From an uncultured Collinsella sp. (GTDB lineage Bacteria; Actinomycetota; Coriobacteriia; Coriobacteriales; Coriobacteriaceae), in contig UQPP01000014.1 of assembly GCA_900543025.1 (NCBI GenBank), positions 1 to 44,460 of the forward strand: a stretch of 44,460 nt of DNA, in the 5' to 3' direction. How positions within the stretch are numbered: the stretch's first letter is position 1; each line of letters begins with the position of its first letter. Below are positions 15,431 to 24,701 of the stretch, one piece after another. A program made the position numbers and the translations under genes. Below the pieces are notes generated by a model. The model saw only the letters and a list, made by a program, of their open reading frames with translations. It had not been told where the DNA came from and did not search any database.

Positions 15431-15452
15431 TAAGGGGCTCGGAGGCCCCTTA
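15431..15452 (-). terminator. Possible terminator of cinA
   Basis: An 8-bp stem TAAGGGGC/GCCCCTTA with a 6-base loop lies 9 bases after the cinA stop. On the minus strand only a short ATT follows, so it is weak as an intrinsic terminator. Confidence 0.5.
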
Positions 15453-15460
15453 AAACACGT

Positions 15461-15991
15461 CTATTCCATAGAGTTGAGCACAAGGGCAATGCGACCCAAT
15501 GCCTCCGTGACCGCATGGGCACGAACACACGAACGGTCACCCTCATAGTGGCAGCGCACAGAGTCCACGACCGGCACGCCCCCATCGGCGGAACGATGCG
15601 CCCAGCCAATATAGAAAGTGCCCGCCGGATCGTCCTCAGTGCCACCGCCGGGGCCGGCATAACCCGTTGCGCTCACTGCAATATCGCTCTGGTACAGCTC
15701 CAGCGAACCCACCGCCATCTCGCGCGCGGTCTGATGCGACACCGCGGTATAGCGGTCGAGCGTCTCCTGCTCAACACCCAGCACGCGATGCTTAATCTCA
15801 TCGCAATAGGTCACCGCACCGCCACGCAGCACCGCCGAGGCGCCCGGGATATCGGCAATCGTCGAGGCGATCATACCCGCCGTCAGCGACTCAGCCGTCG
15901 AAACCGTCACGCCCCGAGCGCTCGCGCGCTCGACAATATCACGCGCCAGCTCCTCGTTATGTGCGGAAATCTGCTCAAAAGAGTCCGTCAT
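15461..15991 (-). CDS. cinA: CinA C-terminal domain protein (nicotinamide-nucleotide amidase)
   Basis: The product (176 aa) is the PncC-type amidase domain alone: VSTAESLTAGMIASTIADIPGAS, GAVTYCDEIKHRVLGV, VSATGYAGPGGGTEDDPAGTFYIGW. It converts NMN to nicotinate mononucleotide in pyridine-nucleotide salvage. The N-terminal MoCF-like domain of full-length CinA is absent. I used ATG 15991; GTG at 15997 is possible, and the ribosome site is weak for both. It lies 12 bases after pgsA. The pgsA-cinA-recA order is widely conserved, and cinA is coexpressed with recA in competent streptococci. Confidence 0.92.
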   Translation of the reverse strand: MTDSFEQISAHNEELARDIVERASARGVTVSTAESLTAGMIASTIADIPGASAVLRGGAVTYCDEIKHRVLGVEQETLDRYTAVSHQTAREMAVGSLELYQSDIAVSATGYAGPGGGTEDDPAGTFYIGWAHRSADGGVPVVDSVRCHYEGDRSCVRAHAVTEALGRIALVLNSME

Positions 15992-16003
15992 ACCCACTAG
16001 GAC

Positions 16004-16642
16004 CTAGACCGAAAAGACGATCTTGCGGCAGTTCCAGAAGTACTGGGCGCCCGAGATAACGGTCAGGACAACGGCAACGGCGTACAGGAAGCGCGACACC
16101 GAGTAGATGCCGAGCGTCAGCGCCACCGGGCCAAGGTGCAAGCCGGCCATAGCAAAAACGCACAGGTAACCGCAAATGGAGACCATCGTGGTTGCCGTCT
16201 TGTACTTACCGAGCTTATCGGCCGCAACGACCACACCGGCCGCACTCGCGACCATGCGAAGGGCGCTCACCAGAAGCTCACGGAACAGGATAATGAACAC
16301 GGACCACACGGTCACCGCGCCAAAATCCAAGAACAGCAGCAGGGCCGAGAACACGAGCAGCTTATCGGCGATGGGGTCCAAGAACTTACCGAAGTCGGTG
16401 ATCTCGTTGCGCGAACGCGCCAGATAACCGTCGACCTTATCGGTGCACGACAGGATCACATACAGAATGAAGGCAGCGGCGGCGAGCGGGCCGTCGAAGG
16501 TGCTCCAATCCGTACCGGCAACACTCGTGTGAGAAAGCGCCGACACGATCATGAACACCGGGATAAAGACGATGCGAACGCACGTCACGATGTTGGCGGG
16601 CGTCCAGACACTCGTCAGTTCCTTATTGCTCTCGTTAGCCAC
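16004..16642 (-). CDS. pgsA: CDP-diacylglycerol--glycerol-3-phosphate 3-phosphatidyltransferase
   Basis: The product (212 aa) is an integral membrane CDP-alcohol phosphotransferase making phosphatidylglycerol phosphate, the first step to phosphatidylglycerol and cardiolipin. The family motif D-x2-D-G-x2-A-R-x8-G-x3-D-x3-D is seen in CTDKVDGYLARSRNEITDFGKFLDPIADK, within several transmembrane helices. It starts 9 bases after the rimO stop and lies 12 bases before cinA, so the rimO-pgsA-cinA run is one unit. Phosphatidylglycerol could be any of several CDP-alcohol products by sequence alone, but length and synteny fit PgsA. Confidence 0.93.
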   Translation of the reverse strand: MANESNKELTSVWTPANIVTCVRIVFIPVFMIVSALSHTSVAGTDWSTFDGPLAAAAFILYVILSCTDKVDGYLARSRNEITDFGKFLDPIADKLLVFSALLLFLDFGAVTVWSVFIILFRELLVSALRMVASAAGVVVAADKLGKYKTATTMVSICGYLCVFAMAGLHLGPVALTLGIYSVSRFLYAVAVVLTVISGAQYFWNCRKIVFSV

Positions 16643-16651
16643 GACGCTCTC

Positions 16652-18001
16652 CTACTCCACAACATGACCGATAAGCTCATAGCAGAAGCTATCGGTAAAC
16701 TCGACGGTCAGAATATCGCCCACGGACGCCTCGCTGGCGTCCAGATGCACCGCGCCATCGGAATCGGGCGCCTGGAACCAGGCATGGCCGATCAGCTCGG
16801 CGCCATCCTCGGTCTCTTCGATACCGTCGACGATTACCTGGGCGCGCTCGCCCACATGTGCGGCGGTGGCGGCAAAACCGAGCGACTCGGCCAGGTCCAT
16901 GGCCTCCTGGGCGCGCTCGAGCTTGACCTCTTCGTCGACCTGACCCTCCATCTTAGCGGCCAGGCTGCCCTCCTCCTGCGAGTAGGCAAAGACGCTCGTG
17001 TAGTCAAAGCCGACGGCATCCATAAAGTCGATAAGGTCGCGGAACTCGTCGTCGGTCTCGGTCGGGAAGCCGACCATGGCCGTGGAACGAATCACGATGC
17101 CGGGGATGCGCTCGCGAAGGTCGCGGAACAGGTCCTCGAGCTCCTGGCGGGAACCAGAACGGCGCATAGCCTTGAGGATGCGCGCGTCGCAGTGCTGCAC
17201 GGGGATATCGATATAGGGCAGAACCTCGGGCGTATCGCGAATCGTATCGATAAGCTCGTCGGTCATGCCCTCGGGCTGCAGATAGAGCACGCGGACCCAG
17301 ACGTTGTGCGGGCGCACGGCCTCGGCGACGGCACGCAGCAGCTGCGCCAGATTGCGCGGCGAGCCCTCGGCGACATCCTCGTCAGCAAAGTCGGTGCCCC
17401 AAATACCCGTATCCTGGCCGATCAGCACGATCTCGCGCACACCGCCGGCAACCAGGTCGCGCACCTCGGAGATAATGCTCTCGGCATTGCGCGAATGATA
17501 GCGACCGCGAATATAGGGGATCATGCAGAAGCTGCAGAAGCGGTTGCAGCCATCGGAAATCTTGACGTAGGCGACAGCACCCTCGACGGTACGCTTGACC
17601 TGCGGGATATAGGCTGCGATCTCACGCTCGACACCCAACACGCCATCGATGACCGCCACGATGCCGTCCTCCTCGTCGGCCTTCACAAACGCCGCGACCT
17701 CTGGCAGCTCGTCAGGCAGGTCGTCGCCATAGCGCGACGGCACGCACCCGCACATGACGATGGGGCAAGAACGAACGCCGTCCTGAACCTCGTTGGCGAG
17801 CTCGAGCGTGGTCTCGATGCTCTCGGACGTTGCGGAGGCGAGGAACGAGCATGTATTGACGATGGCGATATCGGCGTCCTGCGGGTCGAATGCCTCCTCG
17901 TAGCCTGCGGCGGTCAAAAGAGAACGCATGCGGTCGGTGTCAACCTCGTTCTTAGCGCACCCGAGGGTGATGTAGAGCACGGAGCCCAACGGTGTATCCA
18001 T
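16652..18001 (-). CDS. rimO: Ribosomal protein S12 methylthiotransferase RimO
   Basis: RimO (449 aa) is a radical-SAM enzyme that adds a methylthio group to an aspartate of ribosomal protein S12. The N-terminal signature LGCAKNEVDTDRM (about 14-26) is typical of RimO rather than MiaB. CNRFCSFC near residues 152-159 binds the radical-SAM cluster, and a C-terminal TRAM domain follows. The start ATG 18001 follows yajQ by 27 bases. A frame of 806 codons on the opposite strand is a shadow caused by codon composition. Confidence 0.95.
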   Translation of the reverse strand: MDTPLGSVLYITLGCAKNEVDTDRMRSLLTAAGYEEAFDPQDADIAIVNTCSFLASATSESIETTLELANEVQDGVRSCPIVMCGCVPSRYGDDLPDELPEVAAFVKADEEDGIVAVIDGVLGVEREIAAYIPQVKRTVEGAVAYVKISDGCNRFCSFCMIPYIRGRYHSRNAESIISEVRDLVAGGVREIVLIGQDTGIWGTDFADEDVAEGSPRNLAQLLRAVAEAVRPHNVWVRVLYLQPEGMTDELIDTIRDTPEVLPYIDIPVQHCDARILKAMRRSGSRQELEDLFRDLRERIPGIVIRSTAMVGFPTETDDEFRDLIDFMDAVGFDYTSVFAYSQEEGSLAAKMEGQVDEEVKLERAQEAMDLAESLGFAATAAHVGERAQVIVDGIEETEDGAELIGHAWFQAPDSDGAVHLDASEASVGDILTVEFTDSFCYELIGHVVE

Positions 18002-18028
18002 GTTGGAGAGCGGTCCTTTCGATTGATA

Positions 18029-18526
18029 TTAGCGGTAGTTGGTGAACTGCAGCGGCTGGCCGTAGTCCTGGTCGCGCAGGAACTGGATCACGGTCTGCAA
18101 CGCGTCCTTCGAAGCAGAGGAAACACGCAGCTTGTCGGCCTCGATGGTCACCTTGACCTTGAGCTTTTGGTCCTTGATGTCCTTGTTGATCTTCTTGGCG
18201 GTCGCCTGGTCGATACCCTCGACGATATGGCCGAGCACGCGCACGGTGCCGCCCGATGCCGCCTGAGGAGCATCCCACGAGACAGCCTTGAGGTCAATGC
18301 CACGCTTGATGAGCTTGGAACTCAGCACGTCGATAATCTGCTTGGAGACAAAGTCGGCCGGGGCGTTAATCGTAAAGAGCTTGTCGCCCTTCGAAAGCTC
18401 GATCGTAGCGCCGGAATCCTTAAGGTCATAGCGCTGGGAAATCTCGCGCGTGGTCTGCTGAAAGGCGTTGTCGACCTCTTGCATGTTGACCTCGGACACG
18501 ACGTCGAAGCTGGAATCTTTAGCCAT
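18029..18526 (-). CDS. YajQ family nucleotide-binding protein
   Basis: The product (165 aa) belongs to the YajQ/DUF520 family: MAKDSSFDVVSEVNMQEVDNAFQQTTREISQRYDLKDS at the start, DLKAVSWDAPQAASGGTVRV in the middle, KVKVTIEADKLRVSSASKDALQTVIQFLR near the end. Homologues bind nucleotides or nucleic acid, and a Xanthomonas member binds cyclic di-GMP; the function here is unknown. It lies 26 bases after rodZ and 27 before rimO, inside a continuous minus-strand run. Confidence 0.92.
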   Translation of the reverse strand: MAKDSSFDVVSEVNMQEVDNAFQQTTREISQRYDLKDSGATIELSKGDKLFTINAPADFVSKQIIDVLSSKLIKRGIDLKAVSWDAPQAASGGTVRVLGHIVEGIDQATAKKINKDIKDQKLKVKVTIEADKLRVSSASKDALQTVIQFLRDQDYGQPLQFTNYR

Positions 18527-18552
18527 GATGTTTCCTTTCGCGTACGAGCGGC

Positions 18553-20064
18553 TTAGTAGCTATCGTACGAATAGTCGGTAGAATCGGTGGGCGTCTGACC
18601 GTCAGTTGCGATATCGGCGCCATCCGTGGACTGGGCATCGGTACCGTCGGTGGTGTCGGTACCATCGGTGGTGTCGGTACCATCAGTACGTTCACCATTC
18701 TCGGAGTCGGTGGTCTCCTTCTTGGGAACGGTGATCGTCACACGCGCCACGCCCGAGGTCTTGGTGTCGTAGCGGACCTTTTCGCCGTTCTTGGTAACGG
18801 TGACATCGGAAGGCTTGGACGTGGTGATCTCGATCGAGGACTCGGGCGTGTACTCCTGCTCAAAGGGGCCAGTCGCCTGGGCGCCATAGACCGACTTGCC
18901 GTCGACCTTGACCTCAATCCACGCGGTCTTTCCCTTGGCAACGGAGACCTTGACCTTCGTGACCTCGTTCTCTTCCTTCTTGGCCGTCGTCTTGGTAGCG
19001 TCCGAATCAGTCGACTCATCCGTCGCCTCATCGGTGTCTTCGTCCTCGTCGACCGTTTCGGACTTCTTAGAAGACTTCTTGGTCGTCGTCTTGGTAGCAG
19101 CGGGTGTCTCGGGCGTGGTCTCGGGCGTCGAAGATGCGCAGCCGCGCAGAAGCACCACGATGAGCACAATCAGCAGCAACACCACGGCACCGATGCCGGC
19201 GTAGACGATACGCGGATCGAGCCCGTTGTTTTGAGGAGTACGGGATCCGCCGCGTCCATGACCGGAACTGCTGCGGCCGCCTCCCTGAGGCATACGGCCG
19301 CGATTGCTATCAGAACGGCCACGATAGCCGCCCTGGCCCTGAAGGCTGCGCTGACCCGAGCGGAGCGCAAGCTCACCGCGGCCTTGATAGCCACGCTGGC
19401 CCGAACGCGAAGCCGAAGAGCGCTGGCCATACGGCTGTGATTGAGAGCGAAGACGCGGCGTTACCTGCGTGGTATCGGCATCCGCATAGCCACCGCGAGA
19501 GCGTCCCGTAGAGGCACCACGGTAACCGCGATCGGAATAGCCGCCGTCGCCGTAGCCGGCACGAGGGTCACGCGCCACGCCGCGGGCAGCGGGAAGCGCA
19601 CGGTCCTCAGGCATCGGCGTACTGCGGAACCGGTCACGCTGTGAGCGAATCTCCTCGCCCGAACCCGTCTCGGTAATATAACCGGCCTGCTGAGGACGCT
19701 GTCCATAGCGGGTCGAACGACCGCCCTGAACCATCAGGAAGCGCCCGTTATCGACCGAGGAACGCGAATTGACGTAGCCGGCGGCGTCCTGAAAACGACC
19801 GCCCTGCTGAGACGTCTCGCGTTCGTATGCCATCAGGTCGTCAAAGTAGGCATTGACGACCTCGCGCGGATTGAGGCCCAAAAAGCGAGCATAGCTTGAA
19901 ATCATGCCCTGCGCATAGCCGCGCGGCGGCATCGAAGCAAAGTTACCGGTCTCGAAAAACTCGATGATCTGCGGCCTGATTTTGATGGTGTTGGCGACCT
20001 GCTGAATGGAAAGGCCCATTCGGCGACGCTGCTCGAGCAGCATGTCACCAAAGCGTGCAGCCAT
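18553..20064 (-). CDS. rodZ: RodZ-like helix-turn-helix membrane protein
   Basis: The product (503 aa) has an N-terminal HTH_25 domain (about 1-75: FGDMLLEQRRRMGLSIQQVANTIKIRPQIIEFFETGNF), a roughly 200-residue linker rich in Arg, Gly, Gln and Ser, one transmembrane helix near 289-312, a Thr/Lys/Asp-rich stretch, and an extracellular DUF4115-like beta domain (VAKGKTAWIEVKVDGKSVYGA). RodZ links MreB to the wall elongation machinery. The linker is much longer than in E. coli. A DGTDTT repeat lies near the C-terminus. The start codon overlaps the ftsK stop (ATGA). No mreB is in the window, so the partner remains unknown. Confidence 0.85.
   Translation of the reverse strand: MAARFGDMLLEQRRRMGLSIQQVANTIKIRPQIIEFFETGNFASMPPRGYAQGMISSYARFLGLNPREVVNAYFDDLMAYERETSQQGGRFQDAAGYVNSRSSVDNGRFLMVQGGRSTRYGQRPQQAGYITETGSGEEIRSQRDRFRSTPMPEDRALPAARGVARDPRAGYGDGGYSDRGYRGASTGRSRGGYADADTTQVTPRLRSQSQPYGQRSSASRSGQRGYQGRGELALRSGQRSLQGQGGYRGRSDSNRGRMPQGGGRSSSGHGRGGSRTPQNNGLDPRIVYAGIGAVVLLLIVLIVVLLRGCASSTPETTPETPAATKTTTKKSSKKSETVDEDEDTDEATDESTDSDATKTTAKKEENEVTKVKVSVAKGKTAWIEVKVDGKSVYGAQATGPFEQEYTPESSIEITTSKPSDVTVTKNGEKVRYDTKTSGVARVTITVPKKETTDSENGERTDGTDTTDGTDTTDGTDAQSTDGADIATDGQTPTDSTDYSYDSY
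18640..18687 (-). repeat. 18-base tandem repeat within rodZ
   Basis: An 18-base unit starting GGTACC is repeated at 18640, 18658 and (degenerate) 18676. It codes for a (DGTDTT)n stretch in the exported tail. It could change copy number by slippage without breaking the frame. Confidence 0.75.
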
Positions 20065-22841
20065 CAGAATCCTCCAAACTCACGATCTTCACGTGCCATC
20101 TCGGCGTCGACAGACTCCAGCGCGGCAAGCCCCTCCTCGTCCAACAGGACCTCGCGCGGCTTGGAACCGTCGGGCGGGCCGACGACACCCTTTTCTTCCA
20201 GCATGTCCATAATACGCCCGGCACGCGCATAGCCAACCTTCAGACGACGTTGCAGGCCAGATGTGGAGCCAAGCTGCGATTCCACCACAATATGGGCGGC
20301 TTCCCAAATGAGCGGATCATCGTCTTGCGGCTCGGCGACTCCAGTGCGGACAATGCCGCCGCCACCCGCCATGGACATGGAAGCGGGCGCCACGGCAGAC
20401 AGGATCTCCTCGTGGTAGTCTGGCTCACTCTGCGACTTGACGAACTCGACAATCTCGTTGATCTCATCATCCGAGACAAAGCAGCCCTGGATACGGCGGG
20501 GCTTGCCCCAGTCGACCTTGGAGAACAGCATGTCGCCCAAACCGGTGAGCTTTTCGGCACCCATCTGGTCGATGATGACGCGCGAGTCGATGCCCGTGGC
20601 GACGTTAAAGGCGATGCGGTTGGTGATGTTGGCCTTGATGAGGCCCGTCACCACGTTGGAGCTCGGGCGCTGCGTGGCCACGATAAGGTGGATACCGGCG
20701 GCACGGCCCAGCTGAGCAATACGCACGATCGAGGCCTCGACATCCTTACCGGCGACCATCATCAGGTCCGAGAGCTCGTCAATGATGATGACCAAGTAGG
20801 GCATCTTTAGCGGCGGGTTGTCGTAATGCTCAAACTCGCCGGCGGCCTGCTTTTCGTTATAGGTCGAAATCTTACGAACGTTAAGGCGCTCGAAGACCTT
20901 CAGGCGACGCTCCATCTCGGACACGGCCCATTGCAGAGCGCTCGCGGCCTGCTTGGGCTCGGTCACCACTGGGACATAGAGATGCGGGAGACCGTTATAG
21001 CCCGCAAGCTCGACGCGCTTGGGGTCGACCATGATCAGGCGAACGTCCTCGGGAAGGGCGCGCATGAGCAGGGTCGTGATGATGGAATTGATCATCACCG
21101 ACTTACCAGAACCGGTCGTACCGGCAATAAGCAGGTGGGGCATCTTTGCAAGGTCGGCGACGACCGGCGTACCCTCGGCATCGCGACCGATGGCCAGCTC
21201 GAGCGGACCGCCCTTCACATAGGGAAGCACGTCGCCCAGGTTGACATTCTGGCGCTTGCGGTTGGGAATCTCGATGCCCACGAGCGAGGTGCCGGGGATC
21301 GGGGCAAAGATACGCACCGACTGGGCAGCGAGCGAAAGCGCGATATCGTCCTCGAGGCTCGAAATCTTGCTCACGCGCTCGCCCTCGCCAGGTTGCAGCT
21401 TAAAGGTCGTCACCGTGGGGCCGGCGATCCAGCCGACCACGCGGGCACTGCGGCCAAACTCAAGCAAGGTGGACTGCAGTGACTCAGCGGTCTGCTCCAG
21501 CTCCTTGTCCGGAGACGCGGAGGACGCCGACTGAGGATTGGCATGCAGGATCTCGAGCGGCGGAAGCTTGAGGCCGTCCTCTTCTTCGCCCTCGTTATCT
21601 GCGCCGCCGTCCGCTCCCCCATCGCTAGCCGCAGCCGATTCGACAGCACTCGAGGCAGGCGCATCGGCAACCTTGGGATGCTTCAAGAAGTCGGGAATCT
21701 GAGGTGCTGCCGAGACAGGATTCACGGCAAACGGCGGCTCGGACTCGTCAATCTTATCGGGATCGTCTTCCATCGAAAGCTGGCCGGTTACCTGGTCGCG
21801 CTTGGCATGGCGACGCGGCAGCAAAGTTGTCTTTGCGGTCTCAATCGGAGCCTCGTCGTCCTCGTCATCGCCCTCGGTGAGCTCAATCTCGCTATCGGAC
21901 CAAGTCGGGTCAGGCTGACTCGTATTGAGCTTAGGCGCAGCCTTGCTCTTCTTGGCATGACGGCGCGGCAGCAGCGTTGTCTTAGCGCGCTCAGCTTCCA
22001 CGGCATCGGACACGTCGACAAACGGATCCTCGTCCTCGTCGTCATCGTCCAAAACCGGGTCCACATCGTTACCCATGACCGTGGTCACGGCAGCATCGGA
22101 GCCCTTTTGACGAAGAATGCTCAGGTGCGGACGGGCAACGCCGGGCACCGACAGGGCTTCGTCGTCACCCCACGGGCTGGCGTTGACATCGGCACGACGG
22201 CGCTCGGCAAAATCGGCCGCACGGTCGCGAGCAGAGCGCAAAACGCCACCCACCGAAAAGCCGATGATGACCAGGCCCACGACGACAAGGCCCAACAGGA
22301 CTACCATCGCGATAGGCTTACCCAGGGCATTCTGCAGCGCACTCGCAATAAACGCACCGATGTAGCCACCCGAGGCGGACAGATTTTGCGGCGTGAACAT
22401 AAGGTCGCACGAGACGCTCGTACCCGGCACCATCAGCGACAGAATGGAGACGACGGCGATAAAGACCACGGCGCCGCCCGCAACAGATCGCGCGTTGAGC
22501 GGCGAGTCCTCGCCTAAAAAGAGCGTGGCGGCAAACAGCAAAATGACGATCGGCAGCACGTAGGCGCCCAGACCAAAGCCCAGGTGGTAGAAACCGGCAA
22601 CCGCAGCCGTAACGGGCGCAGTCGCCGGCGAAATCACGGCAATGAAGGACGCAATAGCCAAAACGGCGATGACCACGCCGGCAATATCGCGGTTGGCCGA
22701 GGGCTCGACCAGGGGCTCAAAATCGTCGAAGTCGGCCTCGTGGCCCTTATTGGCACGCAGATGGGAACCGGCACCCTTAGCAGATGCCGGTTGGTTGTTG
22801 GCTTTATTGCCTTTGGCGTTTTGTGCAGATCCGCGCGCCAA
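20064..22841 (-). CDS. ftsK: DNA translocase FtsK/SpoIIIE
   Basis: The product (925 aa) is a septal DNA pump. Four or five N-terminal transmembrane helices (about 50-210) are followed by a long acidic linker (about 230-470), a RecA-like motor with Walker A GTTGSGKSV near residue 575 and IIIDELSDLMM as Walker B, then a C-terminal gamma winged helix (TSGLQRRLKVGYARAGRIMDMLEEKGVVGP) that reads polar DNA signals. The start is TTG at 22841 with GGAGG 6 bases upstream; no ATG fits. It begins one base after the rnj stop and overlaps rodZ by ATGA. The linker repeats the 12 residues AKTTLLPRRHAK exactly (from about 286 and 336). Confidence 0.95.
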   Translation of the reverse strand: MARGSAQNAKGNKANNQPASAKGAGSHLRANKGHEADFDDFEPLVEPSANRDIAGVVIAVLAIASFIAVISPATAPVTAAVAGFYHLGFGLGAYVLPIVILLFAATLFLGEDSPLNARSVAGGAVVFIAVVSILSLMVPGTSVSCDLMFTPQNLSASGGYIGAFIASALQNALGKPIAMVVLLGLVVVGLVIIGFSVGGVLRSARDRAADFAERRRADVNASPWGDDEALSVPGVARPHLSILRQKGSDAAVTTVMGNDVDPVLDDDDEDEDPFVDVSDAVEAERAKTTLLPRRHAKKSKAAPKLNTSQPDPTWSDSEIELTEGDDEDDEAPIETAKTTLLPRRHAKRDQVTGQLSMEDDPDKIDESEPPFAVNPVSAAPQIPDFLKHPKVADAPASSAVESAAASDGGADGGADNEGEEEDGLKLPPLEILHANPQSASSASPDKELEQTAESLQSTLLEFGRSARVVGWIAGPTVTTFKLQPGEGERVSKISSLEDDIALSLAAQSVRIFAPIPGTSLVGIEIPNRKRQNVNLGDVLPYVKGGPLELAIGRDAEGTPVVADLAKMPHLLIAGTTGSGKSVMINSIITTLLMRALPEDVRLIMVDPKRVELAGYNGLPHLYVPVVTEPKQAASALQWAVSEMERRLKVFERLNVRKISTYNEKQAAGEFEHYDNPPLKMPYLVIIIDELSDLMMVAGKDVEASIVRIAQLGRAAGIHLIVATQRPSSNVVTGLIKANITNRIAFNVATGIDSRVIIDQMGAEKLTGLGDMLFSKVDWGKPRRIQGCFVSDDEINEIVEFVKSQSEPDYHEEILSAVAPASMSMAGGGGIVRTGVAEPQDDDPLIWEAAHIVVESQLGSTSGLQRRLKVGYARAGRIMDMLEEKGVVGPPDGSKPREVLLDEEGLAALESVDAEMAREDREFGGF

Positions 22842-22842
22842 A

Positions 22843-24513
22843 CTAAACCTCCATGACGACCGGGATGATCATCGGACGGGTGCGCGTACGGCTCCAGATA
22901 AAGTTGGAGAGCGAGTCGCGCACGGCCTTGCGAATGGCATCGGAACCGCTGCTCGTAAAGCTAAACTTGCCCTTCTCGATCGTCTTCATGATGGACGCGG
23001 AGGCATCCTCAGAGAACTGGTCGTCGATGGCAAACGAGACACCGCGGCCCGAGAACTCGATAGCCTCAATCTTCTTGTGCTTGAGCGAGACGATGGCAAC
23101 AGCGGTAACCATACCGTCGTTGGCGAGCTTCTGGCGATCGCGCAAGACGATGGGGTCGGTATCGCCGATACGCAGGCCGTCGACGTAGACGACGCCGGAC
23201 TCGACGGGCGTACCGCGCTTGACGATACCGCCGCGCATCTCGAGCGTGTCGCCGTTATCGAGGATAAAGATATGATCGTCCTTGATGCCCATCTTGCGGG
23301 CCAGCTGGGCATGGGCGCGCAGATGCACGGCTTCACCGTGAACCGGCATAAAGTACGTGGGCTTGGCCATGGCCATCAGGAGCTTGAGCTCCTCCTGGCT
23401 ACCGTGGCCCGAGACGTGGACAAGAGCGCGGTTCTTATCCCACACGTCGCAACCGAGCTTGGCCAGGCTGTTGACGACCTGCTGGACGGCCTTCTCGTTG
23501 CCGGGAACAGGAGTTGCCGAGAGGATGACGGTATCGCCCTCGTGGATAGAGAGCGTGTTGTGCTCTCCGTTGGCCATGCGGGACAGGGCCGACAGCGGCT
23601 CGCCCTGCGAACCGGTGCACATGACGACGATCTTGTCGTCGGGCAGGTTATCAATGTCGAAGGCATCGATGATATCGGCATCGTCGATGTTGAGGTAGCC
23701 CAGCTCACGCGCCACGCGGGTGTTCGTGAGCATGGAGCGACCGGTCACAACGACCTTACGGCCGCACTTGCGGGCGGCATCGCAAATCTGCTGCAGGCGA
23801 TGGATGTGGCTCGAGAACGACGCGACGAACACGCGACCCGGGGCGTTCTTGATGGCGTGCAGCAAGTTGGGACCAACCTCGGCCTCGGACTTGGTAAAGC
23901 CGGGAACCGTGGCATTGGTGGAGTCGGACAGCAGCAGGTCGATACCCTGCTTGGCAAAGCGGCTGATAGCGGCATAGTCAGGCGTGACACCATCGATGGG
24001 CGTCTGGTCGAGCTTAAAGTCGCCGGTGTGCATAACGGTGCCCTGATTGGTGCGGATAAACACGCCCAGAGCGCCGGGGATGGAGTGCGTCATCGAGAAG
24101 AAGTCGAGCGAGATGCCGCCGAGGTTGACATGGCTGCCGCCCTTGACCTCGCGGAACTTGGGCGCGCGGATGCGGAACTCAGAAAGCTTGCCCTCGATAA
24201 AGCCAAGCGTCAGCTTGCTCGAAAAGATGGGCACCTTGTTGTTGAGGTCCTGCAGCAGGTACGGAAGCGAACCGGTGTGGTCCTCGTGGCCGTGGGTGAC
24301 GACGATACCGCGGAGCTTCTCCTCGTTTTCAAGAACGTAGGTGTAGTCAGGAAGCACCAGGTCGATACCGGGCTGGGAGTCGTCGGGGAACATGAGGCCA
24401 GCGTCGACGAGCACCATGTCGTCGCCGCACTCGAAGACCGTCATGTTCTTGCCGATGCCGTCAAGGCCGCCGAGCGGAATGATCTTCAAGGGAGATGATT
24501 TTTTAGCTGCCAT
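22843..24513 (-). CDS. rnj: Ribonuclease J
   Basis: RNase J (556 aa) is a metallo-beta-lactamase/beta-CASP ribonuclease with 5'-3' exonuclease and endonuclease activity in mRNA turnover and rRNA maturation. The metal motif THGHEDH (about 73-79) and the beta-CASP segment (CTGSQGEPLSALSRMANGEH) are present, followed by a C-terminal domain. The ATG at 24513 has GGAAACC-type upstream sequence and only a weak ribosome site. It is the first gene of rnj-ftsK-rodZ. The 652-base gap before it holds hairpin elements B1 and B2. Confidence 0.95.
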   Translation of the reverse strand: MAAKKSSPLKIIPLGGLDGIGKNMTVFECGDDMVLVDAGLMFPDDSQPGIDLVLPDYTYVLENEEKLRGIVVTHGHEDHTGSLPYLLQDLNNKVPIFSSKLTLGFIEGKLSEFRIRAPKFREVKGGSHVNLGGISLDFFSMTHSIPGALGVFIRTNQGTVMHTGDFKLDQTPIDGVTPDYAAISRFAKQGIDLLLSDSTNATVPGFTKSEAEVGPNLLHAIKNAPGRVFVASFSSHIHRLQQICDAARKCGRKVVVTGRSMLTNTRVARELGYLNIDDADIIDAFDIDNLPDDKIVVMCTGSQGEPLSALSRMANGEHNTLSIHEGDTVILSATPVPGNEKAVQQVVNSLAKLGCDVWDKNRALVHVSGHGSQEELKLLMAMAKPTYFMPVHGEAVHLRAHAQLARKMGIKDDHIFILDNGDTLEMRGGIVKRGTPVESGVVYVDGLRIGDTDPIVLRDRQKLANDGMVTAVAIVSLKHKKIEAIEFSGRGVSFAIDDQFSEDASASIMKTIEKGKFSFTSSGSDAIRKAVRDSLSNFIWSRTRTRPMIIPVVMEV

Positions 24514-24701
24514 AGGTTAGTGTGGTTTCCTTTCTTCGAAACGGGTCTGGAACAACCGACGGGGCGCTTCTGGCAAACCGACCGCCGGGAACGTACAACA
24601 ATGCATCGCAGAGTCGATGCAATAACCACAGTATGATACCCATTTGCACAACAACAGACCACCCATGCATCAAAGCCCCATCTGAACTGGTCCATCCCGC
24701 C
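24514..24701 (-). promoter_or_regulatory. Upstream region of rnj
   Basis: No gene is seen. On the minus strand a possible promoter is CTGTTG then TACTGT with an 18-base spacer (around 24627-24656). A 7-bp hairpin TGCATCG/CGATGCA lies at 24602-24621, within the expected leader of the rnj mRNA. Confidence 0.35.

Noticed and set aside
16136..18556. Open frame of 806 codons on the plus strand
   Set aside because: It is antisense to rimO, pgsA and yajQ, whose families are certain, and its residues are low-complexity and unlike any family. Such frames arise from G+C-rich codon use.
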